Positions 1-9,863 of a DNA stretch of 64,000 nt are shown here, piece after piece. A program made the position numbers and the translations under genes. Source of the DNA: Phytohabitans flavus (GTDB lineage Bacteria > Actinomycetota > Actinomycetes > Mycobacteriales > Micromonosporaceae); assembly GCF_011764545.1 (NCBI RefSeq), contig NZ_AP022870.1, positions 2,836,001-2,900,000 of the forward strand, in the 5' to 3' direction. The notes under the pieces were generated by a model, which ran no database searches, had not been told where the DNA came from, and saw only the letters and a program-made list of their open reading frames with translations. Numbering within the stretch: position 1 is the stretch's first letter; each line of letters opens with the position of its first letter.

Positions 1-27
1 TTCCCGGGGTGTCGTGCCCGAAGGGCT

Positions 28-128
28 GTCGAGCTGGGCGCGTCGATGCGCCCGGCATGATCCCAAGTCCGAAGCCAAGGTCGTGGTTGCGGGTGTGTTG
101 CTGGGCGCGGCCACGCGCCCAGCTCGAC
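28..128. repeat. 15-bp perfect inverted repeat
   Basis: The arms at 28-42 and 114-128 (gtcgagctgggcgcg and its exact complement) are separated by 71 bases. The stretch lies in non-coding, decayed sequence at the window edge, just before a copy of the dispersed repeat. It could be the end structure of a lost mobile element or a long hairpin. I do not recognise it. Confidence 0.6.
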
Positions 129-153
129 AGGTCGCGGAAACAGGAACCCCGGG

Positions 154-300
154 GGTTGGGGCTTGGACCGCGGACCTGACAGCGGAGGTCGGGGATCTCG
201 GCGAGCGCCAGCGAGCCGCCGACCTGCGCGGTGCCCGCGGGAGCATACGGTCTATGACTGACGCGGACCGGGGAAAACAGGCTGTTTCAAGAAATCGAAC
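154..300 (+). repeat. Dispersed repeat R1, copy A
   Basis: This is one of four copies of a roughly 130-150 bp intergenic repeat; the others are near 18616, 30278 and 41271, all in the same orientation. Shared blocks include a cttggaccgcgga start, a core gagcgccagcgagccgcc, then gtgcccgcgggagcatacgg and gacgcggaccgggg. No stable reading frame is common to all copies, so it is probably not coding. Confidence 0.8.
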
Positions 301-398
301 GCTACCCCGACCCGGATGGCCCGTACCTGCACGACGACGAGCAGGTACGGGACTGGCTGCACACCTTCCGGCACAAGGCCGATCAGTCGCGGACGTAG
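282..398 (+). pseudogene. C-terminal fragment of an unidentified protein
   Basis: An open frame of 38 codons, rich in Asp, His and Tyr ([16 protein letters not shown], then [10 protein letters not shown]), ends at the stop at 396-398. It directly follows repeat copy A and has no plausible start codon or ribosome site. The composition is protein-like, unlike the surrounding frames, so I read it as the tail of a gene cut by the repeat. The family is not recognised. Its end overlaps the end of the SEC-C remnant on the other strand. Confidence 0.3.
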
Positions 399-527
399 TA
401 GTGGCCGTTGGTGTCGTCGTAGCGGCCGCCGGTGCGGCAGCAGCGGCGGAAACCGGCGCCCGGAGCCGCACGGACAAGGGTCCTTGCCACCGAGCTTCTC
501 GACAAGCTCCTTGCCTTCGCCGACCAC
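383..527 (-). pseudogene. SEC-C metal-binding motif protein remnant (frameshifted)
   Basis: Reading leftwards from a GTG at 527, the frame gives [20 protein letters not shown], then SGRRF. Removing one base from the aaa run at 450-452 continues it as [21 protein letters not shown] and a stop at 383-385. CPCGSGxxFxxCC is the SEC-C zinc-binding motif, normally found near the C-terminus of SecA and many small proteins. Only about 47 residues remain and no upstream domain is visible, so this is probably the decayed end of a longer gene. It is the one indel here that looks like an insertion rather than a missing base. Confidence 0.55.
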
Positions 528-731
528 CCGGTGGCCGCGCTTGACCTGCGTCTCGCTAGAGGGAACCCCCTACGGCGCTTGCTGGTCGGCTCAAAAGGAC
601 GCCTCGGCGTCGTGGTCGCGGTACATGACGGCCTCCCTCGTTGGGCTTCTCGCTCGCGGCGAAGGATAGGGACCTGGGGCCGGGCGCCGCGACCGATATC
701 GGGTTCGTCCGGGCACGCGGCGGGGTGGGCC

Positions 732-1487
732 TCAGTCGATCCTGGCGCCGGCGCTGAAGTTGAGGGCCGCGCCGGTGATCGTGCGGGCCCGGTCCGAGGC
801 GGCGAACGCGGCCACCTCGCCGACATCCGCCAGTGTGGCCGTGCGCCCGGTGAGCGTCTGGCCGTTCAGCCATTCGGTGATCGCGTCCCGGCCGTCGTAC
901 CCGGCCGGGATTGTCTCCGGCAGGCCGCCGGTGCAGAGCGTGACCGCGCGGATCCCCTTCGGGCCGAGCTCCGCGGCGAGCTGGCGGCGCAGCGACTCGA
1001 CCGCGTCGAAGGTCACACCCATCCCGCCGACGCTGAACCGCCGCGACACCGTCCAGTCGAACATGCCGCCGAGGAAGATGATCACACCCGAGCCCTGCGG
1101 CGCCATGTGGCGGGCGGCGGCGCGCGAGGTGAGGTACTTCGACCGCAGCGACACCTGGATCGGCCGCAGGTAGTCCTCGACGTTCATGTCGACCATGGGG
1201 ATGCCCTGGAGGTCCTGGTCGCTGATGACGTTGACGGAGATGTCCAGGCGGCCGGAGGCCTCGGCGACCGCGTGCGCGTGCGCGTCGACCGCCGCCTCGT
1301 CCAATGCGTCGACCACCGCCACGTGCGCGCGGCCGGACGGGAGGCCGGCCGCGACCTTCTCCAGCGAAGCGGCGGTACGCCCGGCCAGGTGCACGACCGC
1401 GCCCTCCCGGACGAACGCGCTGGCGATCGCGCCGCCCGCGTGCCCGCCGCCACCGTAGATCACTGCCACTTTGTCCTGCAGAAGCAC
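732..1487 (-). CDS. SDR-family NAD(P)-dependent oxidoreductase
   Basis: A 251-residue short-chain dehydrogenase/reductase with a Rossmann fold. The N-terminus has the glycine-rich cofactor loop (YGGGGHAGGAIA, residues ~10-21) and a following HLAGR segment that binds the adenosine ribose. The usual YxxxK catalytic pair is not clear at the expected place: the stretch after the FLGGMFDW segment has GGMGVTFDAVESLRRQ instead. Activity is therefore uncertain, and the enzyme may belong to a divergent SDR group. GTG start at 1487 with gaggag just upstream. It follows the sigma-factor gene by 56 bases in the same direction and is probably co-transcribed with it. The substrate is unknown. Confidence 0.85.
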   Translation of the reverse strand: MLLQDKVAVIYGGGGHAGGAIASAFVREGAVVHLAGRTAASLEKVAAGLPSGRAHVAVVDALDEAAVDAHAHAVAEASGRLDISVNVISDQDLQGIPMVDMNVEDYLRPIQVSLRSKYLTSRAAARHMAPQGSGVIIFLGGMFDWTVSRRFSVGGMGVTFDAVESLRRQLAAELGPKGIRAVTLCTGGLPETIPAGYDGRDAITEWLNGQTLTGRTATLADVGEVAAFAASDRARTITGAALNFSAGARID

Positions 1488-1543
1488 TGTGCTCTCCTCC
1501 GAGTCGCCCGAACCTTCCAGCGGTACAACCCGGGGAGGTGGGG

Positions 1544-2521
1544 TCAACTCATCGTCCTCGGCACCCCGAATTCCCCGAGGTCGTCGACGAGGAACGCGGT
1601 GATCGCCGTGATCCGCCCGTCGCGGAGGGTGAGCAGGTCGACGCCCTCCCCCACGTACAGGCCGCGGGACTCGTCCCACCGGTAGCCGGCGACCGTCAGC
1701 TGCCCGTTCGCCCAGGTGGGAACCATCCGCCAGCGGTACGTGATCGGGCCGGCCAGCAGCGCCGCGCGCACCGCCGCCGGACCCTCGTACCACTCCGGCG
1801 TCGGCGGCATCTCCAGCCGCACGTCCTCGGCGAGCATCGCGACGAGCGCGTCCACGTCGGCGGCCTCCCACGCGGCGGCGTACCGCTCGACGACCGCCCG
1901 GACCTCGGGGCCGAGGTCGGCTAGCTCTCGCTGCTGCGACCGGGCCGGCGTACGCGCCTCGACCACCGCGCGGGCCCGCTGCAGCGCGCTGTTGACCGCT
2001 GGCACGCTCGTCTCCAGCAGCTCGGCGACCTCGCGGGCCGGAAACTCCAGTACCTCGCGGAGCAGCAGCACGGCCCGCTGCAAGGGTGAGAGCCGCTGGA
2101 GCGCGGCCACGAACGCGAGCTCCACCCGCTCCCGCGCGACGACCCGCGCCTCCGGGCCGAGCGCGTCGAGCCCGAGCCGCGCGTCCGGGTACGGCTCCAG
2201 CCACTCGACCTCGGCCCCGGGCAGCGCGTCCGGCGACAGGTCGGTGGGCAGCTCCCGGCGCCGCCGCGTCTCCAGAGAGGTCAGGCAGCGGTTGGTGGCG
2301 ATCCGGTAGAGCCAGGGCCGCACCGGCTGGCGCCCGTCGAACCGCCCGATCGCCTTCCACGCCCGCAGCAGCGACTCCTGTACCGCGTCGTCCGCGTCGT
2401 GCACCGAGCCGAGCATCCGGTAGCAGTGCTGGTGCAGCTCCCGCCGGTGCGGCTCGACCAGGCGCTCGAACGCCCGCTCGTCCCCGCCGCGCGCCGCCTC
2501 CAGCAACTCCGCCGTCTCCAT
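1544..2521 (-). CDS. ECF sigma factor with C-terminal SnoaL-like domain (SigG/TIGR02960 type)
   Basis: A 325-residue group 4 sigma factor. Region 2 (residues ~15-80) carries [19 protein letters not shown] and the DNA-melting helix; region 4 (~140-185) has [17 protein letters not shown] and the helix-turn-helix. In between is the WLEPYPDA motif typical of the SigG/SigX5 group. Residues ~200-320 form a SnoaL/NTF2-like domain ([20 protein letters not shown]), which in these factors replaces a separate anti-sigma factor. The ATG at 2521 heads an operon with the SDR gene; the divergent LuxR gene starts 108 bases away. The SDR is the obvious candidate target. Confidence 0.92.
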   Translation of the reverse strand: METAELLEAARGGDERAFERLVEPHRRELHQHCYRMLGSVHDADDAVQESLLRAWKAIGRFDGRQPVRPWLYRIATNRCLTSLETRRRRELPTDLSPDALPGAEVEWLEPYPDARLGLDALGPEARVVARERVELAFVAALQRLSPLQRAVLLLREVLEFPAREVAELLETSVPAVNSALQRARAVVEARTPARSQQRELADLGPEVRAVVERYAAAWEAADVDALVAMLAEDVRLEMPPTPEWYEGPAAVRAALLAGPITYRWRMVPTWANGQLTVAGYRWDESRGLYVGEGVDLLTLRDGRITAITAFLVDDLGEFGVPRTMS

Positions 2522-2629
2522 CACACACCCATTCCTACGCCACCGCCCGCCCCGGCCGGCCGGGTGGTCGGCCGGGGCGGTCCGAGAGCATGATCCACAC
2601 ACTGGTGTCCGGTACCTACGATCTTCCTT

Positions 2630-5339
2630 GTGGACGGCTCGTTGGTTGGCCGCGACGCCGTGTACGAGCGGGCGTGGCAGGCACTCGGCGCACACCACCC
2701 GGTACTCCTCGAAGGGCCTGCGGGCATCGGCAAGACGGCGGTGTGGCGGGCCCTCGTCGCGGCCGCTGAGCGCGCCGGCTGGCAGGTGCTCACCTGCGCG
2801 CCGACCGAGGCGGAGGCGGCGCTGCCGTTCGCCGCGCTGGCCGACCTGCTGCGGCCGCTCGCCGACCGGGTGCCCGACCTCCCCGCGCCGCAGCGGGTCG
2901 CCGCCGAGGCGGTACTGCTGACCGCCGACACCGCCGAGGACGTCGCCGACGAGCGGGCCGTGGGCGCCGCCACCCACACCCTCCTGGCGGCGGCCGGCCC
3001 GCGGGTCCTCGTCGCGGTGGACGACGCGCCGTGGCTGGACCCGTCGAGCGAGCGGGCGCTCCGGTACGCGCTGCGCCGCCTCGGTGACCGGGTCGCCGTG
3101 CTGGCCGCGTGCCGTACCGAAGGCACTCCCCTCGGGCTGGACGAGACGCGGCTCACCCGGATCCCGCTCACCCCGCTCGGCGTCGGGGCCCTGTACCACG
3201 TCGTCCGGGCCCGGCTCGGCGTCTCGCTCAGCCGCCCGATCGGGGCCCGCATCGCGCGCGAGTCCGGTGGCAACCCGCTGCTCGCCATCGAGCTGTCCCG
3301 GGCGGTCTCCCGGCTCCCCCGCCCACCGCTGCCGGGTGAGGAGCTGCCGGTCGGCTCGTCGCTGCGCCAGCTGCTGCGGGACGCGCTGGCCGCGCTGCCG
3401 GAGGTGAGCCGGGACGCGGTGCGCCGGGCCGCGCTGCTCACCGTGCCCACGCTCGCCGACCTGGCCGCGGCCGGCGTGGCGGCGGACGCGTTCGACGCGG
3501 CGGAGGAGGCCGGGCTGCTCGCCGTCACGGTGTCCACTGTGGAGTTTGCGCACCCGATGTACGCGGCCGCGGTCGTCGCCGGCATCCCGCCGGGGGTACG
3601 CCGCCGGCTGCACCGCGCGCTCGCCGACGCGGTGGCCGACCCGGACGAGCGGGCCCGGCAGCTGGCCCGCTGCACCGACGAGCCCGACGCGGCCGTGGCC
3701 GCCGAGCTGGCTGCCGCCGCGGACCGGCAGCGGGCCCGGGGCGCGCCCGCGGTCGCCGTCGACCTGTACGAGCGGGCCGCCGCCCTCACTCCCGCCGAGG
3801 CGGGGACCGACCGGGGCGCCGGCGACTGGCCGCGGTGCGCTGCCGGCTGGACAGTGGCGACTACGCCGCCGCGGGCGCGGCGGCCGACGCGGTGGCCACC
3901 GACCACAGTGGAGAGTCGCGGGCCGAGGCGCTGCTGCTGCGCGCGATGGTGGCGTGGTGCGCCGACGACCTCCCGGGGCCGTGGCGGCCGGCGAGCGCGG
4001 GCTGGCGGCGGCACCCGCCGATACGCCGCTGGCCGGCCGGGTCCACGCCCACCTGGCGCTCTTCTACGACGCGCCCGAGCCGGCCCGGCGGCACGCGGAG
4101 GCCGCGATCGCTCTGATGTCCGCTGTGGACGGTGACCGCGCGCTGCTGGCGGGCGCGCTGTTCCAGCTCTTCTTCCAGGAGGTACGCGCCGGGCTGCCGG
4201 CCCGCACCGAGCTGCTCGACCGGGGGCTGGAGCTGGAGGGCGGCCGGCCGTCGTGGCTGGCCGGCACGGTACCGGCGATCTGGTGGAAGGCGATCGACGA
4301 GCACGACCGGGCCCGGGAGCGGCTGGACACGCTGCTTCGCCATGCGGTCGCGGCCGGGGACGAGCCGTGGCAGCACGAGCTGCTCACCCACCTCGGCGAG
4401 GCGGAGCTGGTGGCCGGGCGGTGGGACGCGGCCGCCCGGCACATCGCCGCCGCCCGCGAGCTGGGCGAGCAGCTCGGCACCGGGATGGTCGGCGAGACCT
4501 GGCTGGGCGGGACGCTCGACGCGTACCGGGGGCGGCTGGCCGCAGCCCGCCAGGTGGCCGAGGACGGGCTGCGCCGCGCCGACGAGCTGGGCGACCCCTG
4601 GTCCCGCCGCATCCACCTCCAGCTCGCCGGCTTCGTCGCGCTCTCGGCGGGGCAGGCGGGCGAGGCGGTGGCCGCGTACCGGGAGCTTGTCGCCACCATC
4701 GGCGACGCCGGCATCGCCGAGCCGCTCGGGCAGCGGTTCGAGCCGGACTGGATCGAGGCGTGTGTGGGCGCTGGCGACCTGGACGCCGCCACGGACGGCC
4801 TGGCCCGGCTGGCCGAGCGGCACGCCCGCCAGCCGCGCCCGTGGACCGCGCTCGGCCTGGCCCGCAGCCGCGTGCTGCTGGCCGGCGCCACAGGTGCCGA
4901 CCCGTCCGCCGAGCTGGCCGAGCTGGCCGCCGCCCGCGTGGCGGTGCCGGCCGGCGCGGTACCCCTGGATCGGGCCCGCTGCCTGCTGGTGGCCGGCATG
5001 GCGCACCGCCGCGCGCGGCGCAAGCGGGAGGCCCGGACGGCGCTGGAGGCCGCCGCGGCCGAGTTCGCGGCGATCGGCGCCGGGGCGTTCGAAGCCCGGG
5101 CCCGCGCGGAGCTGGCGCGGATCGGCGGGCGGACGGCCGCGCCGACCGAGCTGACCCCGACGGAGGAACGGGTGGCACGGCTGGCCGCCCAGGGGCGCAC
5201 GAACCGGGCCATCGCGGACGCGCTCTTCATCAGCCCGAAGACGGTGGAGGCGAACCTCGCCCGGGTGTACCGCAAGCTCGGCATCGCCACCCGAGCCGAG
5301 CTCGGCGCCGAGCTGGGGCGGGAGGCCGCCCGCCATTAG
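2630..5339 (+). CDS. LuxR-family (LAL-type) ATP-binding transcriptional regulator; two apparent frameshifts
   Basis: About 903 residues once two single-base gaps are repaired. The N-terminal AAA domain has Walker [10 protein letters not shown] (~residues 30-38) and Walker [12 protein letters not shown] (~125). The middle is TPR-like helical repeat. The C-terminus (~835-895) is a LuxR helix-turn-helix with [19 protein letters not shown] and the recognition helix [19 protein letters not shown]. The frame changes at the gggg runs at 3813-3816 and 3975-3978; adding one G at each restores uninterrupted protein, so errors are likelier than decay. A TACGAT at 2617-2622 lies seven bases before the GTG, suggesting a leaderless transcript. 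It is divergent from the sigma factor gene. Inducer and targets are unknown. Confidence 0.88.
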
Positions 5340-5390
5340 GTAGGGAACTCCCTGATTCCTCGGCGCCCGCGCGCACCTACCGTCCGTGAT

Positions 5391-5630
5391 GTGACCGATC
5401 GACTGTTCGCCCTGGAGCGGTACGACGTGCCGGGCAGCGAGCCGCGATCGCTGCCGGCGCTCGCCGGCGCCCGCCTGGTCGCGGCCGTGCACCTCCCCGC
5501 CGACCAGGTCGTGCTCGCCCTGGTGGAGGGCGAGGACGAGCAGTCGGTCGTGGACGCGGCCACCGCCGCCGGCTGGCGGGTGGACCGGCTCCACGCCGCC
5601 ACCTGGATCTTCGAGAGAGGGAACCGATGA
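5391..5630 (+). CDS. Small conserved hypothetical protein (79 aa)
   Basis: A short soluble protein with a VVLALVEGEDEQSVVDAATA stretch followed by AGWRVDRLHAATWIFE, resembling a small alpha/beta sandwich. There is no signal peptide or membrane segment. The GTG start lies 51 bases after the LuxR gene, and the stop overlaps the ATG of the following lipoprotein gene by four bases (ATGA). It is therefore translationally coupled to the lipoproteins. I cannot name the family. Confidence 0.7.
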   Translation: MTDRLFALERYDVPGSEPRSLPALAGARLVAAVHLPADQVVLALVEGEDEQSVVDAATAAGWRVDRLHAATWIFERGNR

Positions 5631-6163
5631 GACGAGGCTCTGCCGTCCTCGCCGCGCTGCTGCTGGTGGGGGCCATCACCGCGTGCGAGAGCGCCGAGGA
5701 GGCCCCGGCCGCACCGCAGCCGCCGGCCGCGGAGGCGCAGACCGAGGCACCGGCCGAGGAGACCGAGGCGGCCGAGGCCCCGCCCGCCGCCTCCACTGTG
5801 GACCCGTGTTCGCTGGTGACGAAGGCGGAGGCCGAGAAGTTGGCCGGCCTGAAGATGCAGGACGCCCGGGAGTCGCCCGAGTCGTGCGCGTACACCACTC
5901 CGCCGGAAGGCACCACCGGGCAGGTGGAGGTCTATGTCGGAGACGGCGCGAAGAAGCAGTACGACATCGAGCTCCAGCTCGACCACAACTACAAGGCCAT
6001 CTCCGGCGCGGGCGACGAGGCGTACTCCTACCAGGACGGTCTGAGCGTCTTCGTCAACAAGGGCGGCGTGTGGACGTCGGTGCACCTGGTACGGATCGAC
6101 GACCCGGCAAAGTACCGCCCGGCCCTCGAAGACCTGGCCCGCACGATGAGCACGCGGTACTGA
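5627..6163 (+). CDS. Lipoprotein, DUF3558-like
   Basis: A 178-residue secreted lipoprotein. The signal peptide has a hydrophobic core (AVLAALLLVGAI) and the lipobox ITAC with Cys at about residue 20. A low-complexity Glu/Ala/Pro linker follows to ~residue 58. The folded part begins DPCSLVTKAEAEKLAG and contains ESCAYTTP, the two-cysteine layout typical of DUF3558-type actinobacterial lipoproteins. Such proteins sit on the outer face of the membrane; their ligands are mostly unknown. It starts inside the preceding gene's stop and is three bases from the next gene, so these three genes form an operon. Confidence 0.8.
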   Translation: MRRGSAVLAALLLVGAITACESAEEAPAAPQPPAAEAQTEAPAEETEAAEAPPAASTVDPCSLVTKAEAEKLAGLKMQDARESPESCAYTTPPEGTTGQVEVYVGDGAKKQYDIELQLDHNYKAISGAGDEAYSYQDGLSVFVNKGGVWTSVHLVRIDDPAKYRPALEDLARTMSTRY

Positions 6164-6166
6164 GCG

Positions 6167-7671
6167 ATGGCGCGGCGCTGGCTGGCTGCGTCTCTCGCCG
6201 TCGTGATGCTCGCCGGCTGTGGCATCGGCGACGCGAAGGGCGGCGGTGACGGCGACTCCGGGTACCGGGTCGGCGGGCACGAGCTGACCGAGGGCGAGTT
6301 CCGATACGGCCTCGCCCCGCAGCGGCACAAGGACGTCACGCTCCAGCCGGACGTAGTGCTCGTCGAGGGCGGCGCCGAGGCGGTCCGCTCGGTGACCGCC
6401 GACGGTCTCACGTGGACGATCGACGCCAACGCCAAGGGCGCGGCGGACCTGGTGCCGGGCAAGGTGATGTTCGCGACCGCGCGGGGCGTGGGGCGGGTCG
6501 TGGACGCCCAGCGCTCCGGCGACACGGTGGCGGTGACGATCGCGCCGGTCGAGTTCACCGAGGTGGTACGGGACGGCACGTTCGCCAGCGACGGCGCGGT
6601 GCCGCTGGACAACATCCTGTCGTACAGCTCCGAGGGCGCACTGTGGACGGACCCGCAGGCGGCCACGGAAGCCGGTGCGGCCGAGCCGTCTCCGGCCGGG
6701 CGCTCACTGCCGGTGGGCCGCGCCCTCCGCCGTGCCCCGGCCGACCGGGAGCGGGTGGAGATGCCCCGCCCGGTCGCCGGCGCGCCGAAGACCACGAAGA
6801 CCAACGGCTTCGAGGTGACGCCGACGTGCTGCGCCAACGGCGTGGGCGCGGACCTGCGGTACGACGACAACGAGATCCGTATCCAGGCCAGCGTCAAGCT
6901 CATCATGAAGAGCCCGTCGGCCCGCTTCCACCTCGCGGTCTCCGGCGGCAAGATCACGATCGCCGAGCTACAGGTCTACGGCGGCGGCGGCATCAAGATC
7001 GACGTAAGCGCGGCCAGCGCGATCGGCCACCTGCGGCAGCTCGACCGCACGTTCACCATCCCGATCGACTTCAGCGTGCCGGTCGGGCTGATCCTGGGCA
7101 TCCCGTTCACGCTCAGCGCCAACCAGGAAGTGCTGGTCAAGACCGCGTTCAGCGCGAAGGACGGCAATGTCCGGGCGTCCGGCGAGTACGCCATCGGGGG
7201 CACGCTCGGCTTCGGGTACCGGGACGGCAACTGGGGCGTGCACAAGGTCGACGGGCCGCACATCAAGAGCAGCCTGCTCGAGTCGGTACGCGGCGTGTCG
7301 GTCGGCGCCAACGGCATCGTCCTCGACTTCAAGACCAACTTCCGGCTGGGTATCGGGGCGCTCGGCTTCAGCGCCGGCCTCAACTTCGGCCTCGTGGTCT
7401 CCACCGGCGTGGCGCGCGGGTCGGCGCTGTCCCAGTTCTTCCCGCTCGTACCGGGTGAACGGAGCCTCGACTGCAAGGGCGCCTCGCTGACCGTCGACAC
7501 CACGTACAACGTCGGCTACTCGATCCCCGCGATCGTGCAGAAGGTGGTGAACTTCTTCCTGCGGGTCTTCAACGCGAAGCCGATCGCCCGTTCCGGGGAA
7601 TCCCCGACCCGCCGGCCCGCAAGAACATCTTCAGCCGGGCGCAGTACGAGCCGAAGGGCTGCCAGGCCTGA
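6167..7671 (+). CDS. Large secreted lipoprotein of unknown function; one apparent frameshift near the end
   Basis: About 501 residues after repair. It has a signal peptide with the lipobox LAGC (Cys ~22), then a long Gly- and beta-rich protein with no family I recognise. The frame is lost at the gggg run 7595-7598; adding one G gives GGIPDPPARKNIFSRAQYE and the stop at 7669-7671. Without it the frame runs 50 bases on into the next gene's start. Residues ~215-480 alternate short hydrophobic and polar segments, suggesting a beta-rich repeat domain. It lies in the 5391-7671 operon, so it may act with the smaller lipoprotein at the cell surface. Confidence 0.75.
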
Positions 7672-7695
7672 TCCCACTGCGCCAGCCTGGTACAT

Positions 7696-9240
7696 GTGTA
7701 TGCCCGGCCATGGGTGCGCCTAGCGCTCCTACCCCTCCTCGCCGGCGCGCTGGCCCGGGTCTGGCAGTGGGCTCACGACCGGCCGCTGTGGCTCGACGAG
7801 CAGATGATCGCGATCAACGTGCGCGACGGCGGCGGGTTCCGCGGGCTCGCCGGCCCGTTGCTGCACCACCAGAGCGCGCCGCTGGGCTGGCTCTGGGCCG
7901 AACGCGGCTTCCTGCTCGCGTTCGGCAGCGGTGAGCGGGCGCTGCGCCTCCTGCCGCTGCTGTTCAGCCTGGCCACGCTGGTGGTCGTGGGGCTGGTGGT
8001 ACGGAGGTGGTTCGGGCCGTTCGGCGCGGTGACCGCCGCCCTGCTGTTCGGCCTCGCGCCGTCCCTGATCCGGTACGCGGCCGAGGTCAAGCAGTACTCC
8101 GCCGACGCCTTCTGCGCCCTCACCCTGCTCGCCCTCGCCGCCCTGGCCGCCGAGCGCCCCCGCTGGACGAACCTCTGGTGGCTGGCGGCCGCCGCCGCGT
8201 CGTGGCTGAGCATGGACGCCATCCTCGTCACGCCCGGCCTGGCCGTGGTGCTGGTGGGCACGGCGTGGCGGCGGCACGGGTGGCGGGCCGCACCGCGCAC
8301 GTTGTACCTCGCCCCGGTCTGGCTCCTCGCCGCCGGCACGCACTACCTCGTCGCGCTCCGGTACACGACCGGCGAGCCCCACCTGCGCCCCTGGTGGCAG
8401 GCGCGCGGCGGCTTCCCCGACGGCAGCCTCTGGGCCTGGCTCGCCGGGCGGCCGGCCGGGCTCGCCGGCGACCCGCTGCACCTGCCGGAAGGGCCGGTGA
8501 CGGTCGGGTTCTGGCTGCTGGTGGCGGCCGGGCTGGCCGTCCTCCTGGTCCGGCGGACCGCGCTCGGCCTGCTGCTCGCCGCGCCGCTGGCCACCGCCGT
8601 CGTGCTCGGCGCGGCGCACGCCGTCCCGCTGGCCGGCCGGCTGGCGATCTGGCTGCTCCCGTCGCTCTTCCTGCCGATCGCCGCCGTGGTCGAGGCGGTC
8701 GCGGCGGTCGCCCCGCGCGCCCGGATCCCGGCCACCGCCGGGCTCACCGTGATCGCGGTCGGCGCCGGCTTCGCGCTTGTCCCACAGATGGTGTACGCGG
8801 TACGGCCGCCCCGCTTGGTCGACGGTGTGGACGACCGGGCCGCGATGGCGTGGCTGGCCGCCGAACGCCGCCCCGGTGACCTTGTGCTGGTATCCGTGTC
8901 GTCCATCCCGGCCGTCCGGTGGTACGCGAGCATGGGCGAACTCCGGCCCGGCCGCTTCGTCCGCCCGGTCCCGCCCGGTCCCGAGTGCTCGCCGGACGCG
9001 CTGCTGACGGCCCTCGCCGGGCAGCACCGGGTGCTCGCGTACGCCGGTACCCCCACCAACCCGGCCACCCCGGAGGTGATGGAGGCCCGGCTGGCCGAGC
9101 AGGGCCGGATCGTCGAACGCCGCGCCTTCCACGCCGGCGTCGGCTGGCTCGTCGAACTCCACCCGGCCTCGGCGCCGGCCGCCACGCTCCCCCACCTGAC
9201 GACAAGCTGCCTGCAACTGTCCGCCTTCGGCCGGCGGTAG
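7696..9240 (+). CDS. GT39-like multi-pass membrane glycosyltransferase
   Basis: A 514-residue integral membrane protein with roughly ten hydrophobic segments through residue ~350 and a soluble C-terminal domain. The first extracytoplasmic loop carries LWLDEQMIAINVRD, matching the acidic-residue loop of GT-C (ArnT/PMT-like) enzymes, and AAEVKQYSADAF is a second family motif. These enzymes transfer sugars from polyprenyl-phosphate donors on the outer face of the membrane. A second member with the same architecture is at 39173. GTG start at 7696, 24 bases after the repaired lipoprotein stop. Acceptor unknown. Confidence 0.8.
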   Translation: MYARPWVRLALLPLLAGALARVWQWAHDRPLWLDEQMIAINVRDGGGFRGLAGPLLHHQSAPLGWLWAERGFLLAFGSGERALRLLPLLFSLATLVVVGLVVRRWFGPFGAVTAALLFGLAPSLIRYAAEVKQYSADAFCALTLLALAALAAERPRWTNLWWLAAAAASWLSMDAILVTPGLAVVLVGTAWRRHGWRAAPRTLYLAPVWLLAAGTHYLVALRYTTGEPHLRPWWQARGGFPDGSLWAWLAGRPAGLAGDPLHLPEGPVTVGFWLLVAAGLAVLLVRRTALGLLLAAPLATAVVLGAAHAVPLAGRLAIWLLPSLFLPIAAVVEAVAAVAPRARIPATAGLTVIAVGAGFALVPQMVYAVRPPRLVDGVDDRAAMAWLAAERRPGDLVLVSVSSIPAVRWYASMGELRPGRFVRPVPPGPECSPDALLTALAGQHRVLAYAGTPTNPATPEVMEARLAEQGRIVERRAFHAGVGWLVELHPASAPAATLPHLTTSCLQLSAFGRR

Positions 9241-9317
9241 CGTGCCGCGGGACTTTGTCGAGAATCCATGCAACCCATCCGGTACGCCGTGCGCACCTAC
9301 CCGGTGAAGGGAGCGGG

Positions 9318-9863
9318 ATGCGAAGCGACGAGGATCAGGATCGGCGCCAGTTCAGCGAGTACTTCGCTGCCCGGCAAGACGTCGTGCGCCGCACGGCGTA
9401 CCTCATGTGCGGGGACTGGCACTGGGCCGACGATCTGACCCAGTCCGCGTTCATCCGGCTGGCCGCCGGGTGGCACCGGATCCGCGACCCGCAGGCGGTG
9501 GACGCGTTCGTGCGGACCTGCCTGGTCCGGGCGTACCTGTCGGAGACCCGCCGCATGTGGCGCCGCCGTGAGCGGCCGGTGGCCGAGCCGCCCGACGTGG
9601 CCGGCGCCGACGACGACGCCGAGGCCGCGACCCGCCGGGTGGTCTTCGCCCGGGCGCTGCGCCAGGTGCCGCCGCGGCAGCGGGTGACCCTGGTCTGCCG
9701 CTTCTACCAGGGCATGGACGTGGCCGAGACGGCCGCCGTGCTGGGCTGCTCGGAGGGCACGGTCAAGAGCCAGACCGCGCGTGGCCTCGCCACCCTGCGC
9801 GAGATCCTCGGCGACGCGGTCACCGTCGCCGCGCCGGCCTGGGCGACGGAGGGAAGCGCATGA
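9318..9863 (+). CDS. SigE-family ECF RNA polymerase sigma factor
   Basis: A 181-residue sigma factor. Region 2 (residues ~12-75) has the EYFAARQDVVRRTAYLMCGD and WADDLTQSAFIRLAAGW elements of the SigE (TIGR02983) family. Region 4 (~115-165) has PPRQRVTLVCRFYQGMDVAE and a GCSEGTVKSQTARGL recognition helix. The ATG at 9318 has gaaggga upstream. Its stop overlaps the next gene by four bases (ATGA). It leads a six-gene operon of sigma factor, membrane sensor, lipoprotein, adaptor, ATPase and permease, so it most likely controls this export machinery and itself. Confidence 0.9.
   Translation: MRSDEDQDRRQFSEYFAARQDVVRRTAYLMCGDWHWADDLTQSAFIRLAAGWHRIRDPQAVDAFVRTCLVRAYLSETRRMWRRRERPVAEPPDVAGADDDAEAATRRVVFARALRQVPPRQRVTLVCRFYQGMDVAETAAVLGCSEGTVKSQTARGLATLREILGDAVTVAAPAWATEGSA

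Noticed and set aside
7689..7720. A longer form of the 6167 lipoprotein reaching 7723
   Set aside because: The last 30 codons come after a frame change at 7595-7598; the repaired frame ends at 7671 and leaves the GT39-like gene's start clear.
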